A stretch of DNA of 21,872 nt from an uncultured Collinsella sp. (GCA_902464495.1 CABQJK010000030.1:1-21872), one strand, 5' to 3'. Shown: positions 5,682 through 14,445, counted from the stretch's first letter. Program-made: numbers and translations. The notes: generated from the sequence alone by a model not told the origin.

Positions 5682-8240
5682 ATGTTTACTCCGCTTATCA
5701 CTCATGATCTGGATGGTGCCGCGCTGGCGGCGCCCGTTTATGCCGCACGCCGCAATGGCGCTGCATACAAGACGCGCACAATCGACGACCTTCGCATTAA
5801 GGACGATCGTCTGCGCGCCGCCATTGAGGGCACGGTGCATCTGCTGTTTGACGGCGGTATGGGCACCATGCTGCAGGCCGCTGGCATGAAGGCCGGCGCC
5901 CTGCCCGAGCTGCTCAACTTTGACGAACCCCAGGTCATCACCGACATCCAGCGCCAGTACGTCGAGGCCGGATGCGACGTGATTACCGCCAACACCTTTG
6001 GCGCCAACGCCCACAAGCTCGACGGCGCCGCCACCGTGGCCGATGTCTTTGCCGCCGCCGTCGCCTGCGCCCGCAAGGCCGGTGCCCGCTACGTGGCCGG
6101 CGACATCGGCCCTATCGGCGCGTTGCTTCGTCCCCTGGGCACCCTGAGCTTCGATGAGGCCTACGATCTGTTTGCCGAGGAGGTGCGTGCTGGCGTCGCC
6201 GCGGGCGTTGACCTCTTTATTATCGAGACCATGACCGACCTGGCCGAGATCAAGGCCGCCGTCCTCGCCTGCCGCGAGAACTCCGACCTGCCCGTCTTTG
6301 CCACCATGACCTTCGAGGAGGACGGCCGCACCTTCCTGGGCACGAGCCCCGAGGTCGCCGCCATCACGCTCGATGCCATCGGTGCCAATGTCCTGGGCAT
6401 CAACTGCAGCCAGGGACCGGCAGAGCTCCGAGGACTCGCCGCACGCATGCTCACCGTCACCGATAAACCCGTGATGGTGCAGGCAAACGCGGGACTCCCC
6501 CGCGTGGACGACGACGGCAACACCGTCTTTGACATCCAGGCCCCCGAGTACGCCAAGGCCGTCGCCGGCATGATCGCCGACGGCGTGAGCGTCGTCGGCG
6601 GATGCTGCGGAACCACGCCGGCGCACATGGCAGCGCTGCGCACGCTTATCGATAACCACACGCCCAGTCCGCGCCACCGCAAGCCCAGCATGTCGGTCAC
6701 AAGCGCCCAGACGGTCGTGGACCTCCCCTGCGATGGCCACAAGATCGCTGTCATCGGCGAGCGCATCAATCCCACCGGCAAAAAGCGCCTACAGCAGGCC
6801 CTGCGCGACGGCGACCTTGACTACGTCGTGAGCCAGGGCATCAGCCAGCAGGAACAGGGCGCCGATATCCTGGACGTCAACGTCGGCCTGCCCGAGATCG
6901 ACGAGGTCAAGATCATCCAGCAGGCGACTGAACAGCTCCAGGGTTCCACACTGCTGCCGTTGCAGATCGACTCCACCGACCCCGCAGCCGTCGAGGCCGC
7001 CGTGCGCCGCTACGCCGGCAAGCCCATCATCAACTCGGTTAACGGCAAGCAGCAGATCATGGATGAGATCTTTCCGCTGGTCGCCCACTACGGCACCAAC
7101 GTCGTCGGCCTTACGCTCGACGAAGGCGGCATCCCCGATACCGCCGAGGCTCGCTTCGCCATCGCCGAGTGTATCGTGGCTGAGGCTGCCCGCTACGGCA
7201 TCGGACCGGACCGCATCCTCATCGACTGCCTGGTCATGACCGCCTCGACCAACCAGCGCCAGGCTGAGCAGATTCTACGTGCCATGTCTATGTGCAAGGA
7301 GCGCCTGGGCGTCAAATGCGCGCTCGGCGTGTCGAACATCAGCTTTGGCCTGCCTGCCCGCCCGCTGCTGGGCTCGGTCTTTTTGGCTGCCGCTTTTGGC
7401 GCAGGCCTGGACGCCCCCATCATGAACCCGGGCTCCAAGCGCTTTATGGATACCGTCTACAGCTATCGCGTCCTGAGCGTTGAGGACGAAGGCTCGACCG
7501 GATACATCGAGCGCTACGCCGGCTGGACCGATCCGTACAAGATCGCCGCAAACCCGACGGCGGCCCAGGCGGCATCGACCGACGCCGCTCCCGCTGCTGG
7601 CCCCGCCGGCACCGACGGCAACGACGACCCCATCCGTCGCATGGTCGTCTCGGGCCGCAAAGGCGAGATCGCGGCCGAGACCGAGCGTCTGCTGGCAGAT
7701 CACGACGCCATGGACCTCATCAACAATCACTTTATCCCCGCCCTCGACGAGGTTGGCGTCCTCTTTGACCAAGGAAAGTTCTTCTTGCCGCAGCTCATGG
7801 CCTCGGCCGAGGCAGCGCGCGTGGGCTTCGACACCATCAAGCGCCTGATGCCCGCCGGCGAGATTGCCGACAAGGGCAAGATCTGCGTGGCCACCGTCAA
7901 GGGCGACATCCACGATATTGGCAAGAACATCGTCAAAATGCTGCTCGACAACTACGGCTACACCGTCTTTGACCTAGGCCGCGACGTCGACCCGCAAGAG
8001 GTGCTCAAGACCGTACAGGAGCGCGACATCAAGCTCGTCGGCCTTTCGGCGCTTATGACTACCACCGTCGTGGCCATGGAAGAGACCATCAAGCTGCTCC
8101 ATGCCGAGGTGCCGGGCGTCAAGATCATCGTAGGTGGCGCCGTGCTCACCCCCGAATACGCCAAGCAGATCGGAGCGGACTACTACGCCAAGGATGCCGC
8201 CGAAAGCGCGCGCATCGCCGAAGAGGTCTTTGGGCAGTAA
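5682..8240 (+). CDS. metH: Cobalamin-dependent methionine synthase lacking the activation domain
   Basis: The 852-residue enzyme moves a methyl group from 5-methyl-THF through cobalamin to homocysteine. In order it has an unusual N-terminal extension of about 50 residues; the homocysteine/zinc domain with FDGGMGTML and zinc ligands C242, C308 and C309; the pterin domain starting near IAVIGERINPTGKK; a linker rich in Ala/Pro (near 630-645); and the cap plus B12-binding domains with DIHDIGKN, where H744 is the cobalt ligand. The AdoMet domain of full-length MetH (over 1200 residues in E. coli) is absent and is encoded by the gene just upstream. AGGAG at 5670-5674 lies seven bases before the ATG at 5682; a TTG at 5679 is only four bases away and less likely. 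Confidence 0.95.
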   Translation: MFTPLITHDLDGAALAAPVYAARRNGAAYKTRTIDDLRIKDDRLRAAIEGTVHLLFDGGMGTMLQAAGMKAGALPELLNFDEPQVITDIQRQYVEAGCDVITANTFGANAHKLDGAATVADVFAAAVACARKAGARYVAGDIGPIGALLRPLGTLSFDEAYDLFAEEVRAGVAAGVDLFIIETMTDLAEIKAAVLACRENSDLPVFATMTFEEDGRTFLGTSPEVAAITLDAIGANVLGINCSQGPAELRGLAARMLTVTDKPVMVQANAGLPRVDDDGNTVFDIQAPEYAKAVAGMIADGVSVVGGCCGTTPAHMAALRTLIDNHTPSPRHRKPSMSVTSAQTVVDLPCDGHKIAVIGERINPTGKKRLQQALRDGDLDYVVSQGISQQEQGADILDVNVGLPEIDEVKIIQQATEQLQGSTLLPLQIDSTDPAAVEAAVRRYAGKPIINSVNGKQQIMDEIFPLVAHYGTNVVGLTLDEGGIPDTAEARFAIAECIVAEAARYGIGPDRILIDCLVMTASTNQRQAEQILRAMSMCKERLGVKCALGVSNISFGLPARPLLGSVFLAAAFGAGLDAPIMNPGSKRFMDTVYSYRVLSVEDEGSTGYIERYAGWTDPYKIAANPTAAQAASTDAAPAAGPAGTDGNDDPIRRMVVSGRKGEIAAETERLLADHDAMDLINNHFIPALDEVGVLFDQGKFFLPQLMASAEAARVGFDTIKRLMPAGEIADKGKICVATVKGDIHDIGKNIVKMLLDNYGYTVFDLGRDVDPQEVLKTVQERDIKLVGLSALMTTTVVAMEETIKLLHAEVPGVKIIVGGAVLTPEYAKQIGADYYAKDAAESARIAEEVFGQ

Positions 8241-8265
8241 CACAACGGAAACAACCGAGCACCAA

Positions 8266-8303
8266 AACGTGCCGCATGCGCCACTTGGCACGTGCGGCAC
8301 GTT
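8266..8303. promoter_or_regulatory. Inverted repeat between metH and the UPF0210 gene
   Basis: AACGTGCCGCA (8266-8276) and TGCGGCACGTT (8293-8303) are a perfect 11-bp inverted repeat. It starts 26 bases after the metH stop and ends 45 bases before the next start. No T-run follows, so it could be a weak terminator or an operator or leader hairpin. Confidence 0.5.
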
Positions 8304-8348
8304 AGAATAGATAAGATTATGCTCGTTTTGGCAGATAGGAGCGCAAGG

Positions 8349-9713
8349 ATGGCGATCACGCCCGCAGAAATCGCGGAAACCCGCGGCATGGTTGAGGAGC
8401 AGAACCTCGACATCAGGACCATCACCATGGGTGTTTCGCTCATGGGTTGCGGTGACGAGAACCTCGACCGCATGTGCACGAAGATCTACGACCACGTGAC
8501 GCACACGGCTGAGCATCTGGTCGAGACCGCCGAGAACCTCGAGCGCGAGTACGGTATCCCCATCGTCAACAAGCGCGTTTCCGTCACCCCGGTGGCGCAG
8601 ATCGCCGCATGCTGCAAGGATGAGGACCTCACCCCCATCGCGCATGCCCTCGACCGTGCGGCCGAGACGCTCGGCATCGATTACCTGGGCGGCTTCTCCG
8701 CACTCGTCCAGAAGGGCATCGGCGACGCCGACCGCCGCGTCATCCAGTCCATCCCCCAGGCGCTCGCTACCACCAGCCGCGTCTGCTCCAGCGTCAATGT
8801 TGCTAGCCTGCGCGCTGGCATCAACATGGATGCCGTGCTCATGGCGGCTCAGACCATCATCGATGCTGCAAAGCTTACGGCAGATGAGGATTCCGTCGGC
8901 GCTTCCAAGTTTGTCTGCTTTGCCAACATGGTCGAGGACTCCCCGTTTATGGCGGGCGCCGTCCACGGTGGTGGCGAGGCCGACGCCGTCATCAACGTAG
9001 GCGTCTCGGGCCCCGGCGTTATGGCCGCAGCCCTGGAGACACTGCCCGATTCCGCATCGATGATGGAGGTCGCCGAAAAAATCAAGCAGACCGCCTTTAA
9101 GATCACCCGCGCCGGCGAGCTCATGAGCCGCGAGGCCGCCCATCGCCTGGGTGTCGAAAAGGGCATTGTCGACCTGTCACTGGCTCCCACGCCTGCCATC
9201 GGCGACTCCGTCGCACGCATCCTCGAGATCATCGGCGTGGGCACCTGCGGTGGCCCGGGCACGACCTGCGCGCTCGCCATGCTCAACGATGCCGTCAAGA
9301 AGGGCGGCGTCATGGCCAGCTCCAGCGTGGGCGGTCTCTCCGGCGCCTTTATCCCCGTGTCCGAGGACGCCGGCATGATCGCCGCCGTCGAGGCCGGCGC
9401 GCTTTCGCTCGAGAAGCTTGAGGCCATGACCTGCGTGTGCTCCGTTGGCCTGGACATGATCGCCATCCCCGGCGACACCCCGGTCGAGACCATCGCCGGC
9501 ATCATCGCCGACGAGATGGCCATCGGCGTCATCAACAACAAGACCACGGCCGTCCGCGTGATTCCCGCCATCGGCAAGGGCGTGGGCGACTGCGTCGAGT
9601 ACGGCGGCCTGTTCGGCCGTGCACCCATCATGCCGGTGAACCCCAACGCCGGCACCGTGCTTGCCCACCGCGGTGGTCGATTCCCGGCGCCGCTGAACTC
9701 GCTGAAGAACTAG
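8349..9713 (+). CDS. UPF0210/DUF711 (PFL-like) family protein
   Basis: The 454-residue protein matches the UPF0210 (DUF711) family in length and in several blocks: the N-terminal DIRTITMGVSL, the GGFSALVQKG stretch, GGGEADAVINVGVSGPGV in the middle, and the Gly-rich CGGPGTTCALAMLNDAVKKG near residue 300. The family is related to pyruvate-formate-lyase-fold proteins, but its reaction is unknown, so no function is assigned. It is predicted cytoplasmic, with no signal peptide or membrane segment. The ATG at 8349 has AGGAG seven bases upstream; an upstream in-frame start at 8292 lies within the hairpin region and has no ribosome binding site. In other genomes an ACT-domain gene often precedes this family; none is present here. 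Confidence 0.88.
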   Translation: MAITPAEIAETRGMVEEQNLDIRTITMGVSLMGCGDENLDRMCTKIYDHVTHTAEHLVETAENLEREYGIPIVNKRVSVTPVAQIAACCKDEDLTPIAHALDRAAETLGIDYLGGFSALVQKGIGDADRRVIQSIPQALATTSRVCSSVNVASLRAGINMDAVLMAAQTIIDAAKLTADEDSVGASKFVCFANMVEDSPFMAGAVHGGGEADAVINVGVSGPGVMAAALETLPDSASMMEVAEKIKQTAFKITRAGELMSREAAHRLGVEKGIVDLSLAPTPAIGDSVARILEIIGVGTCGGPGTTCALAMLNDAVKKGGVMASSSVGGLSGAFIPVSEDAGMIAAVEAGALSLEKLEAMTCVCSVGLDMIAIPGDTPVETIAGIIADEMAIGVINNKTTAVRVIPAIGKGVGDCVEYGGLFGRAPIMPVNPNAGTVLAHRGGRFPAPLNSLKN

Positions 9714-9730
9714 CTGAGGGGGACTGGCGA

Positions 9731-9864
9731 GGAGCCCCGGGGAGGGCAAATATATAAGGTCGCCTGCTCGGACAGTCCTGACTCGCACGGAGAGCACATT
9801 AAGTGCTCTCCGGCTCGTGCGGAACTCGCGATCGACCTCATATATTTGCCCTCCCAGGGGCTCC
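9731..9864. repeat. 134-bp inverted-repeat element downstream of the UPF0210 gene
   Basis: The 32-bp arms at 9731-9762 and 9833-9864 match in inverse orientation with two differences and include GGGAGGGCAAATATAT. The centre has a second perfect hairpin, GGAGAGCAC/GTGCTCTCC (9788-9796 with 9802-9810). The element is gene-free and starts 17 bases after the UPF0210 stop. It resembles a MITE or REP-type repeat and would fold into one long hairpin in RNA. Confidence 0.75.
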
Positions 9865-9871
9865 CGCACAA

Positions 9872-10010
9872 CGGGACCTCAGCTGGGTTCCATCCCGGTT
9901 GCAGTTGCTTCGCTCCTGCACCACTTGGCTGGTGCAGCGATTTGGCGTTGGATCGGTTCTTTCTGATATATGCTGGTTGCGGCTCTTCTTTTGGGAGGAG
10001 TCGCTTTTTT
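9872..10010 (+). promoter_or_regulatory. Attenuator-like leader of the methyltransferase gene
   Basis: Three hairpins follow one another: CAACGGGA/TCCCGGTTG (about 9868-9899, one bulge), CTGCACCA/TGGTGCAG (9916-9923 with 9930-9937), and a terminator (9979-9988 with 9995-10004, two wobbles) with six T at 10005-10010. The T-run ends only 19 bases before the GTG start of the methyltransferase. Either this simply terminates upstream transcription, or it is a regulated leader. I recognise no known riboswitch class and no T-box motif. Confidence 0.45.
9979..10010 (+). terminator. Intrinsic terminator just before the methyltransferase start
   Basis: A 10-bp stem GCGGCTCTTC/GAGGAGTCGC with two G-T wobbles and a 6-base loop is followed by TTTTTT at 10005-10010. 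Confidence 0.75.
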
Positions 10011-10029
10011 GTTGTGAGGGGGATGGCCC

Positions 10030-10917
10030 GTGGCTGATGATTTGATTCGTTCTGAGCTTCTTTCTACTGACTGGAATGCTGAATGGATGCGTTTGCAGAC
10101 CGCTCGGCATCGGGCTGATGACTCTTTTGAGTGGGACAAAAGGGCTCGGCATTTTCGGCCGCTGGAGACTGCTCCGTATGCTCGCGATTTTATGAAGCTG
10201 CTGGCACTCCAGCCTGGTGAGTCGGTGCTTGATATGGGGTGTGGGGCTGGGTCGATTGCTATTCCGCTTGCTCAGGCTGGGCATCCTGTGATTGCTGCTG
10301 ACTTTTCCCCTGCTATGTTGGGCACGCTTGATGCTGGCATTGAGTACTATGGGCTCGAGGGGCGCATAACGCCGCTTGAGCTTGCTTGGGATGATGATTG
10401 GGATTTGGTTGGACCGGTCGCGAAAGCGGTGGATGTTGCCTTTGCCAGTCGGTCGGTTACGACGACCGATCTAAAAGGCGCGCTTGCCAAGCTCGACCGT
10501 ACGACTCGTCGGCGTTGTGCTGTCACGATGGTCGCTAACTCTAGCCCACGCTATGACCTGCATCTGATGAACGCCATCGGTGCCTCGGTTACCTGCAGTA
10601 ATGGCTTTGTGTATGCCTTTAATATCCTCATTCAGATGGGTGCCCTGCCGCAGGTCACGTACTTTGAATCGCCTCGTCGCGATACCTTCGATAGCCTTGA
10701 GGCGGGTGTGGCGGACTTCTCCCGCATGCTCGAGCACGGTAATGAGGATAAGATCGACCGTCTACGCGATTACATTGCCCAACACATGATTGAAAATCCC
10801 CATGCCGGTGAGCCGGGGTCTAAGGGCGTGCCGCAGGGGCGCTACATGCTCGACCACGTCCGCAAGGTCCGTTGGGCATTTATTGCATGGGATCCAGTCT
10901 CTGCGCCCAGCTCATAG
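10030..10917 (+). CDS. Class I SAM-dependent methyltransferase
   Basis: The 295-residue protein carries the Rossmann-fold motif I VLDMGCGAGSIAI (66-78) and the motif II acidic residue D91 in VIAADFSPAM, so it should bind AdoMet. The substrate cannot be read from the sequence. It is likely cytoplasmic. The start is GTG at 10030 with GAGGGGG seven bases upstream; the ATG at 10023 is out of frame and soon stops. Codon use changes inside the gene: up to about position 10400 nearly all Ala codons are GCT (about 16 of 17), with GGG and TTT frequent, while the remainder uses GCC/GCG like the neighbours. This suggests mosaic origin or special selection on the 5' part. An attenuator-like leader precedes it. 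Confidence 0.85.
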   Translation: MADDLIRSELLSTDWNAEWMRLQTARHRADDSFEWDKRARHFRPLETAPYARDFMKLLALQPGESVLDMGCGAGSIAIPLAQAGHPVIAADFSPAMLGTLDAGIEYYGLEGRITPLELAWDDDWDLVGPVAKAVDVAFASRSVTTTDLKGALAKLDRTTRRRCAVTMVANSSPRYDLHLMNAIGASVTCSNGFVYAFNILIQMGALPQVTYFESPRRDTFDSLEAGVADFSRMLEHGNEDKIDRLRDYIAQHMIENPHAGEPGSKGVPQGRYMLDHVRKVRWAFIAWDPVSAPSS

Positions 10918-11034
10918 CCTGTTCGCAGCCCACGCCGCCCACTCACTCGGCATCCGCATTCTTTGCGAACTGGGCAAACGCGCTCCACACCGCGCCGTTC
11001 CTGCGCTATCGTGGGACAGCTCACGTAGATTAAG

Positions 11035-11049
11035 GCCCCGTCGCGGGGC
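11035..11049 (+). repeat. Small GC hairpin upstream of yhbY
   Basis: GCCCCG and CGGGGC pair around TCG, 27 bases before the yhbY start. No T-run follows, so it is probably a 5' UTR hairpin. The rest of 10918-11076 shows nothing recognisable. Confidence 0.4.
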
Positions 11050-11076
11050 GCCCCATAACATAGAAAGCGAGAACCC

Positions 11077-11376
11077 ATGGCACTGACAGGAGCACAGGTC
11101 AAGCAGCTTCGCAGCATGGCCCATCACCTCAACCCCGCCATCATCATCGGCAAGTCCGACGTCAACGAGGGCACCGTCGAGCAGACGGTCGCCTACCTGG
11201 AGAAGCACGAGCTCGTTAAGTGCTCCGTGCTCGATGGCTCCAGCCTTTCTGCCCGCGAGGCCGCCGAGGAGCTCGCCGAGCGCTCCCACGCCGAGGTCGT
11301 CCAGGTTATCGGCCGCAAGTTCTCGCTGTATCGCGAGTCCTCGCGCAAGGACATCGAGAAGATCAAGCTCGTCTAA
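11077..11376 (+). CDS. yhbY: YhbY/CRM-domain RNA-binding protein
   Basis: The 99-residue protein consists of one CRM (CRS1-YhbY) domain. It starts LTGAQVKQLRSMAHHLNPAIIIGK and continues with a VEQTVAYLEKHELVKC helix-strand unit, both typical of YhbY, which associates with pre-50S ribosomal particles. The usual GKxG loop reads GKSD (25-28). The length is normal. The ribosome binding site is weak (AAAGCGAG). It is monocistronic, with a strong terminator at 11416-11447, and converges with the large regulator gene on the other strand. Confidence 0.9.
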   Translation: MALTGAQVKQLRSMAHHLNPAIIIGKSDVNEGTVEQTVAYLEKHELVKCSVLDGSSLSAREAAEELAERSHAEVVQVIGRKFSLYRESSRKDIEKIKLV

Positions 11377-11415
11377 GAGCCAGCGATCCGGTGAGCCAAC
11401 ACATAGCAAGCCTGC

Positions 11416-11447
11416 GGGCGTCCGAGCAATTCGGACGCCCGTTTTTT
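11416..11447 (+). terminator. Terminator of yhbY
   Basis: A perfect 10-bp stem (GGGCGTCCGA 11416-11425 with 11431-11440) and a 5-base loop are followed by T6 (11442-11447). The T-run overlaps the TAA stop of the convergent regulator gene. On the minus strand no T-run follows the hairpin, so it works mainly for yhbY. Confidence 0.9.
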
Positions 11448-14445
11448 ATCGCTCGACCAGCACGCGGTTGAGTCTACCCTCCACCAAGCGCTCGTATAGA
11501 CGCCGCGTCTCGGGCTCGGGAACGCCATTGACCTGCTCCCTCAGGTGGTGCATATGCCCGCTGTACAGCTCGACGATATCGCGTCGCCGCCCCGCCGCGC
11601 CGTAGACACGCATAGCGCAACGCACCATATCCTCGCGCGCTGTCTCTTGGCGCAGGCCCGACTCCACCAGCCATACCGCCGACTGCAGATCGTTTTCTTC
11701 TAGGGCGGCGTTCGCACCCCGAATCATGCAGTCGATATACTTCGATTCCATGATGCGCCGCATACGCAAAAAGTAGGTGGGATTGCAGCCATTGGGAACA
11801 TACAGCGGTCCGGCATAAAGCTGCTCAATCTTAAGGCACAGCTCAACTAAATGGGGACCGCACGCACCCGTGCGATTTCCCAAAACCTCACGGCTTATCT
11901 GGTCAAACAGCCGCACATCGGTCTTGACGTAATCGCCGTTAAGCCCAATGCATTCATTTTGGATGAGCACGCACGATTTACCGTCCGGCGTCGGCCCCAA
12001 GGCCGAACGCAGGCGCGATATCGTCGAGTACAGGTTGTTGCGGGCGCTATTGAACTCAGCATGGGGCCATAACTCCATGGCCAACGTCTCGCGATCGACC
12101 AGCGCATCCATGCCCAGCGCAAGCCGCTCGGCAAGCGTTGCCGCTTTCTTGCGGCGCCACATCTTGTCCGTGATGGGAAACCCGTCGCGCTCGGCGCGAA
12201 ACGCCCCAAACATGCGAATCTCGATATGGTCGATAGTATCGACGGCTTCGACCTCGCCGGCCTGAAACAGGCGCTCACCCTCCCCTTCCAGATCGTCACG
12301 CAGCGAATACCGCGATAGTTCGCGCACGGGGAGTTTCTTACGAATTCTGACCGCCGGCTCGCCCAAACAATGCATGGCAAGGCGCGCAAAGAGCCGATAC
12401 GATGGGTCCAAAATCCCCGCACGGTTCATGGACATCCAAGCCGCAAGATCGCTGTCTCGCCCCGCGCAGGCCAAGTGCAGCGCCACCATCCAGGCCTCCG
12501 CGCCACCAACCTGCGTCTGGCTTATATCGAGCAGCTCCGCCTCCTCGCGCACCGAAACCATCGAGGTGTTACGCAGATACGCCGCGCGCTCCAGCAGCAA
12601 CGCATTGTCGCGCATGTACGCAATTGGCTCCTCAGCCAGTTTGAGTACCTGGACCGCGCGGAACTTCGCATTGACCGGCCGACCTTCTGCCAGCGATTGC
12701 CAGCCCTCTAGCAGCAGGCCAAACAGCTGAATCTGGTTGTCGCGTATGCGTACGGCAAATCGATCGAGCTCGTTGAACGCCGCATCGTCGGTTACCGGCA
12801 AGCCGGAAAGGAGCCGCCGTGCCGCCAACACCATGCGCACCCAGATAGCCATCGCCTTAAGCCCACGCACGTCGAGCGCCTCCCGCACCACCGTCATCTC
12901 GTCGTCGCGCTCGTCGGTTCCCGCAAACGACCCGTCAAAGAGCTCCACCAGCATGCTATCGGCCCGTATAACAATCCCCGCGATGTCGAGCTCGCAGTCG
13001 TAGGCCTTGCTCGTTTTGAGCTGCTGTAGAACGCCGCCGTCATCTCCCTGCTCGGTCAGGCAGCGCTTGACCTCGATATGCGCAGACAACATATCGAGTG
13101 CGGTATGGGATGTCTCGATTTCTGGCACGGCCAGGTTCGTAGGAAGCCCAAGCCCGTTGTCCCCATAGCAAACAGCCGTCAGTGTCTGGGCCACCCTCCA
13201 TGAAACAGGGTCTATTTCGCAGGCCGCCCGGTCGCCCCCGCGCTCGATGACCGATGCCATATAGCGAGCGAGCTTTGTATTGGACACGCTGACCGCTGCC
13301 AGATATACGCCAAGCGCCTCGGCAGGCGTTGGCTCTGGAGCCGGATTGTCGGCATCGATCGTGCCCAGCGCTGCTCGGCAGATATCGGCCCCGTGCCCCG
13401 TCAGAGCTAGATCGACCCCATACTGCCCAGCAAGTTCAAGAACCGCCTCACGGTCCAAAAAGGCATCCGCCAGGCCCATCGCCGCATCGCATCTACCCGC
13501 CTTAAGCAAAATCCGGGCCGCCCTCGGAACAAGTTCGGGGCGAACCTCGGCCACCAACTTACGCAAACGCAAGCGTCCGTTATCCTCCGTGCCCAGACAC
13601 GTAAAACTCCGCTCGGCGGGATCCAAGCCAAAGATCGGGTAGTCGCGTACAAAGTAGGACTGGTCGACCATCGACAGCCTCACCCCGCAAGCCTCGAGTT
13701 CTGCGATATTGCCCTCGCCCATCAAAATCATGAGACATGCCACGCAAAACAGCGCATTATTGTCGAGCGAAGCCAGATCGACAAGTGCCGCGCCATATAC
13801 GTTGACAATCTCGTTTTCGAGCAGACCGGCTACGTCGCCTTGGCCATACAGACCCGTCTGCAATGCCGAGACGAGCTCGGGCACACCCTGCGTGAGCTGA
13901 TAAAAGTCGAGCGATGTGCTGATCGAAAACGCCGATGCCCACGCCGAATACTCATAGGCATGCACCTTGAGCATCTGCGCATTGATCTTAACCGAATCGC
14001 CCAGCCCATGAATCAGCTGACGATTTGAAGGACGGCAGGAGATAAAGACCCCTACCCCCATGGCGCGCAGGCCGCGAATCCTGTCGATGAAGTCTTCGGT
14101 ATCGTGCTGATCGAGGTTTGGCACATTATCAATCGCAATCAGGGAGTGCGGTTTGTCTTTGAGTTCTTCGGTAACCACCTCGAGCTGCATAAACACCTCG
14201 CGCCCAGTGGCGCGATCGGCCTCGATAATCCGCACGGGACCTCGCGTCGGGTCGCATTTAACCTCATGGGTGTACTGCAGCAGCACCGAGGTCTTCCCAA
14301 ACCCGTCGGGCGCATAGAGAACCACGATGCCGGCCTTTCGGCCCTTGGCGATAAGCTCATTCATCAAGCGTTCGCGTCGCACCATATAGCCTCCGCCCAG
14401 CGGCATCAGCTCGAGGTCGTCTATACTGCTCAAATCGTTTACCAT
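11446..14445 (-). CDS. Large NTPase transcriptional regulator with C-terminal winged helix and BTAD-like region
   Basis: This 999-residue protein has an N-terminal P-loop NTPase (Walker A APDGFGKTS 45-53, K51; Walker B LIAIDN 102-107) of the STAND/MalT type, then a long helical middle of about 500 residues that probably forms TPR-like repeats. From about 740 to 838 there is an OmpR-type winged helix (IEIRMFGAFRAERDG ... LAMELWPHAEFNSARNNLYSTISRLRSALG), followed by a BTAD-like helical region (843-985). In SARP regulators the winged helix and BTAD are N-terminal; here they are at the C-terminus behind the NTPase. It is predicted to be an ATP-controlled cytoplasmic activator; ligand and targets are unknown. 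GGAGCGGGC precedes the ATG at 14445. No structural genes are in an operon with it. Confidence 0.8.
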   Translation of the reverse strand: MVNDLSSIDDLELMPLGGGYMVRRERLMNELIAKGRKAGIVVLYAPDGFGKTSVLLQYTHEVKCDPTRGPVRIIEADRATGREVFMQLEVVTEELKDKPHSLIAIDNVPNLDQHDTEDFIDRIRGLRAMGVGVFISCRPSNRQLIHGLGDSVKINAQMLKVHAYEYSAWASAFSISTSLDFYQLTQGVPELVSALQTGLYGQGDVAGLLENEIVNVYGAALVDLASLDNNALFCVACLMILMGEGNIAELEACGVRLSMVDQSYFVRDYPIFGLDPAERSFTCLGTEDNGRLRLRKLVAEVRPELVPRAARILLKAGRCDAAMGLADAFLDREAVLELAGQYGVDLALTGHGADICRAALGTIDADNPAPEPTPAEALGVYLAAVSVSNTKLARYMASVIERGGDRAACEIDPVSWRVAQTLTAVCYGDNGLGLPTNLAVPEIETSHTALDMLSAHIEVKRCLTEQGDDGGVLQQLKTSKAYDCELDIAGIVIRADSMLVELFDGSFAGTDERDDEMTVVREALDVRGLKAMAIWVRMVLAARRLLSGLPVTDDAAFNELDRFAVRIRDNQIQLFGLLLEGWQSLAEGRPVNAKFRAVQVLKLAEEPIAYMRDNALLLERAAYLRNTSMVSVREEAELLDISQTQVGGAEAWMVALHLACAGRDSDLAAWMSMNRAGILDPSYRLFARLAMHCLGEPAVRIRKKLPVRELSRYSLRDDLEGEGERLFQAGEVEAVDTIDHIEIRMFGAFRAERDGFPITDKMWRRKKAATLAERLALGMDALVDRETLAMELWPHAEFNSARNNLYSTISRLRSALGPTPDGKSCVLIQNECIGLNGDYVKTDVRLFDQISREVLGNRTGACGPHLVELCLKIEQLYAGPLYVPNGCNPTYFLRMRRIMESKYIDCMIRGANAALEENDLQSAVWLVESGLRQETAREDMVRCAMRVYGAAGRRRDIVELYSGHMHHLREQVNGVPEPETRRLYERLVEGRLNRVLVER

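Noticed and set aside
9865..10029. T-box or known SAM riboswitch in the methyltransferase leader
   Set aside because: No T-box AGGGTGGNACCGCG-type motif and no recognisable SAM or cobalamin riboswitch core could be found by eye.
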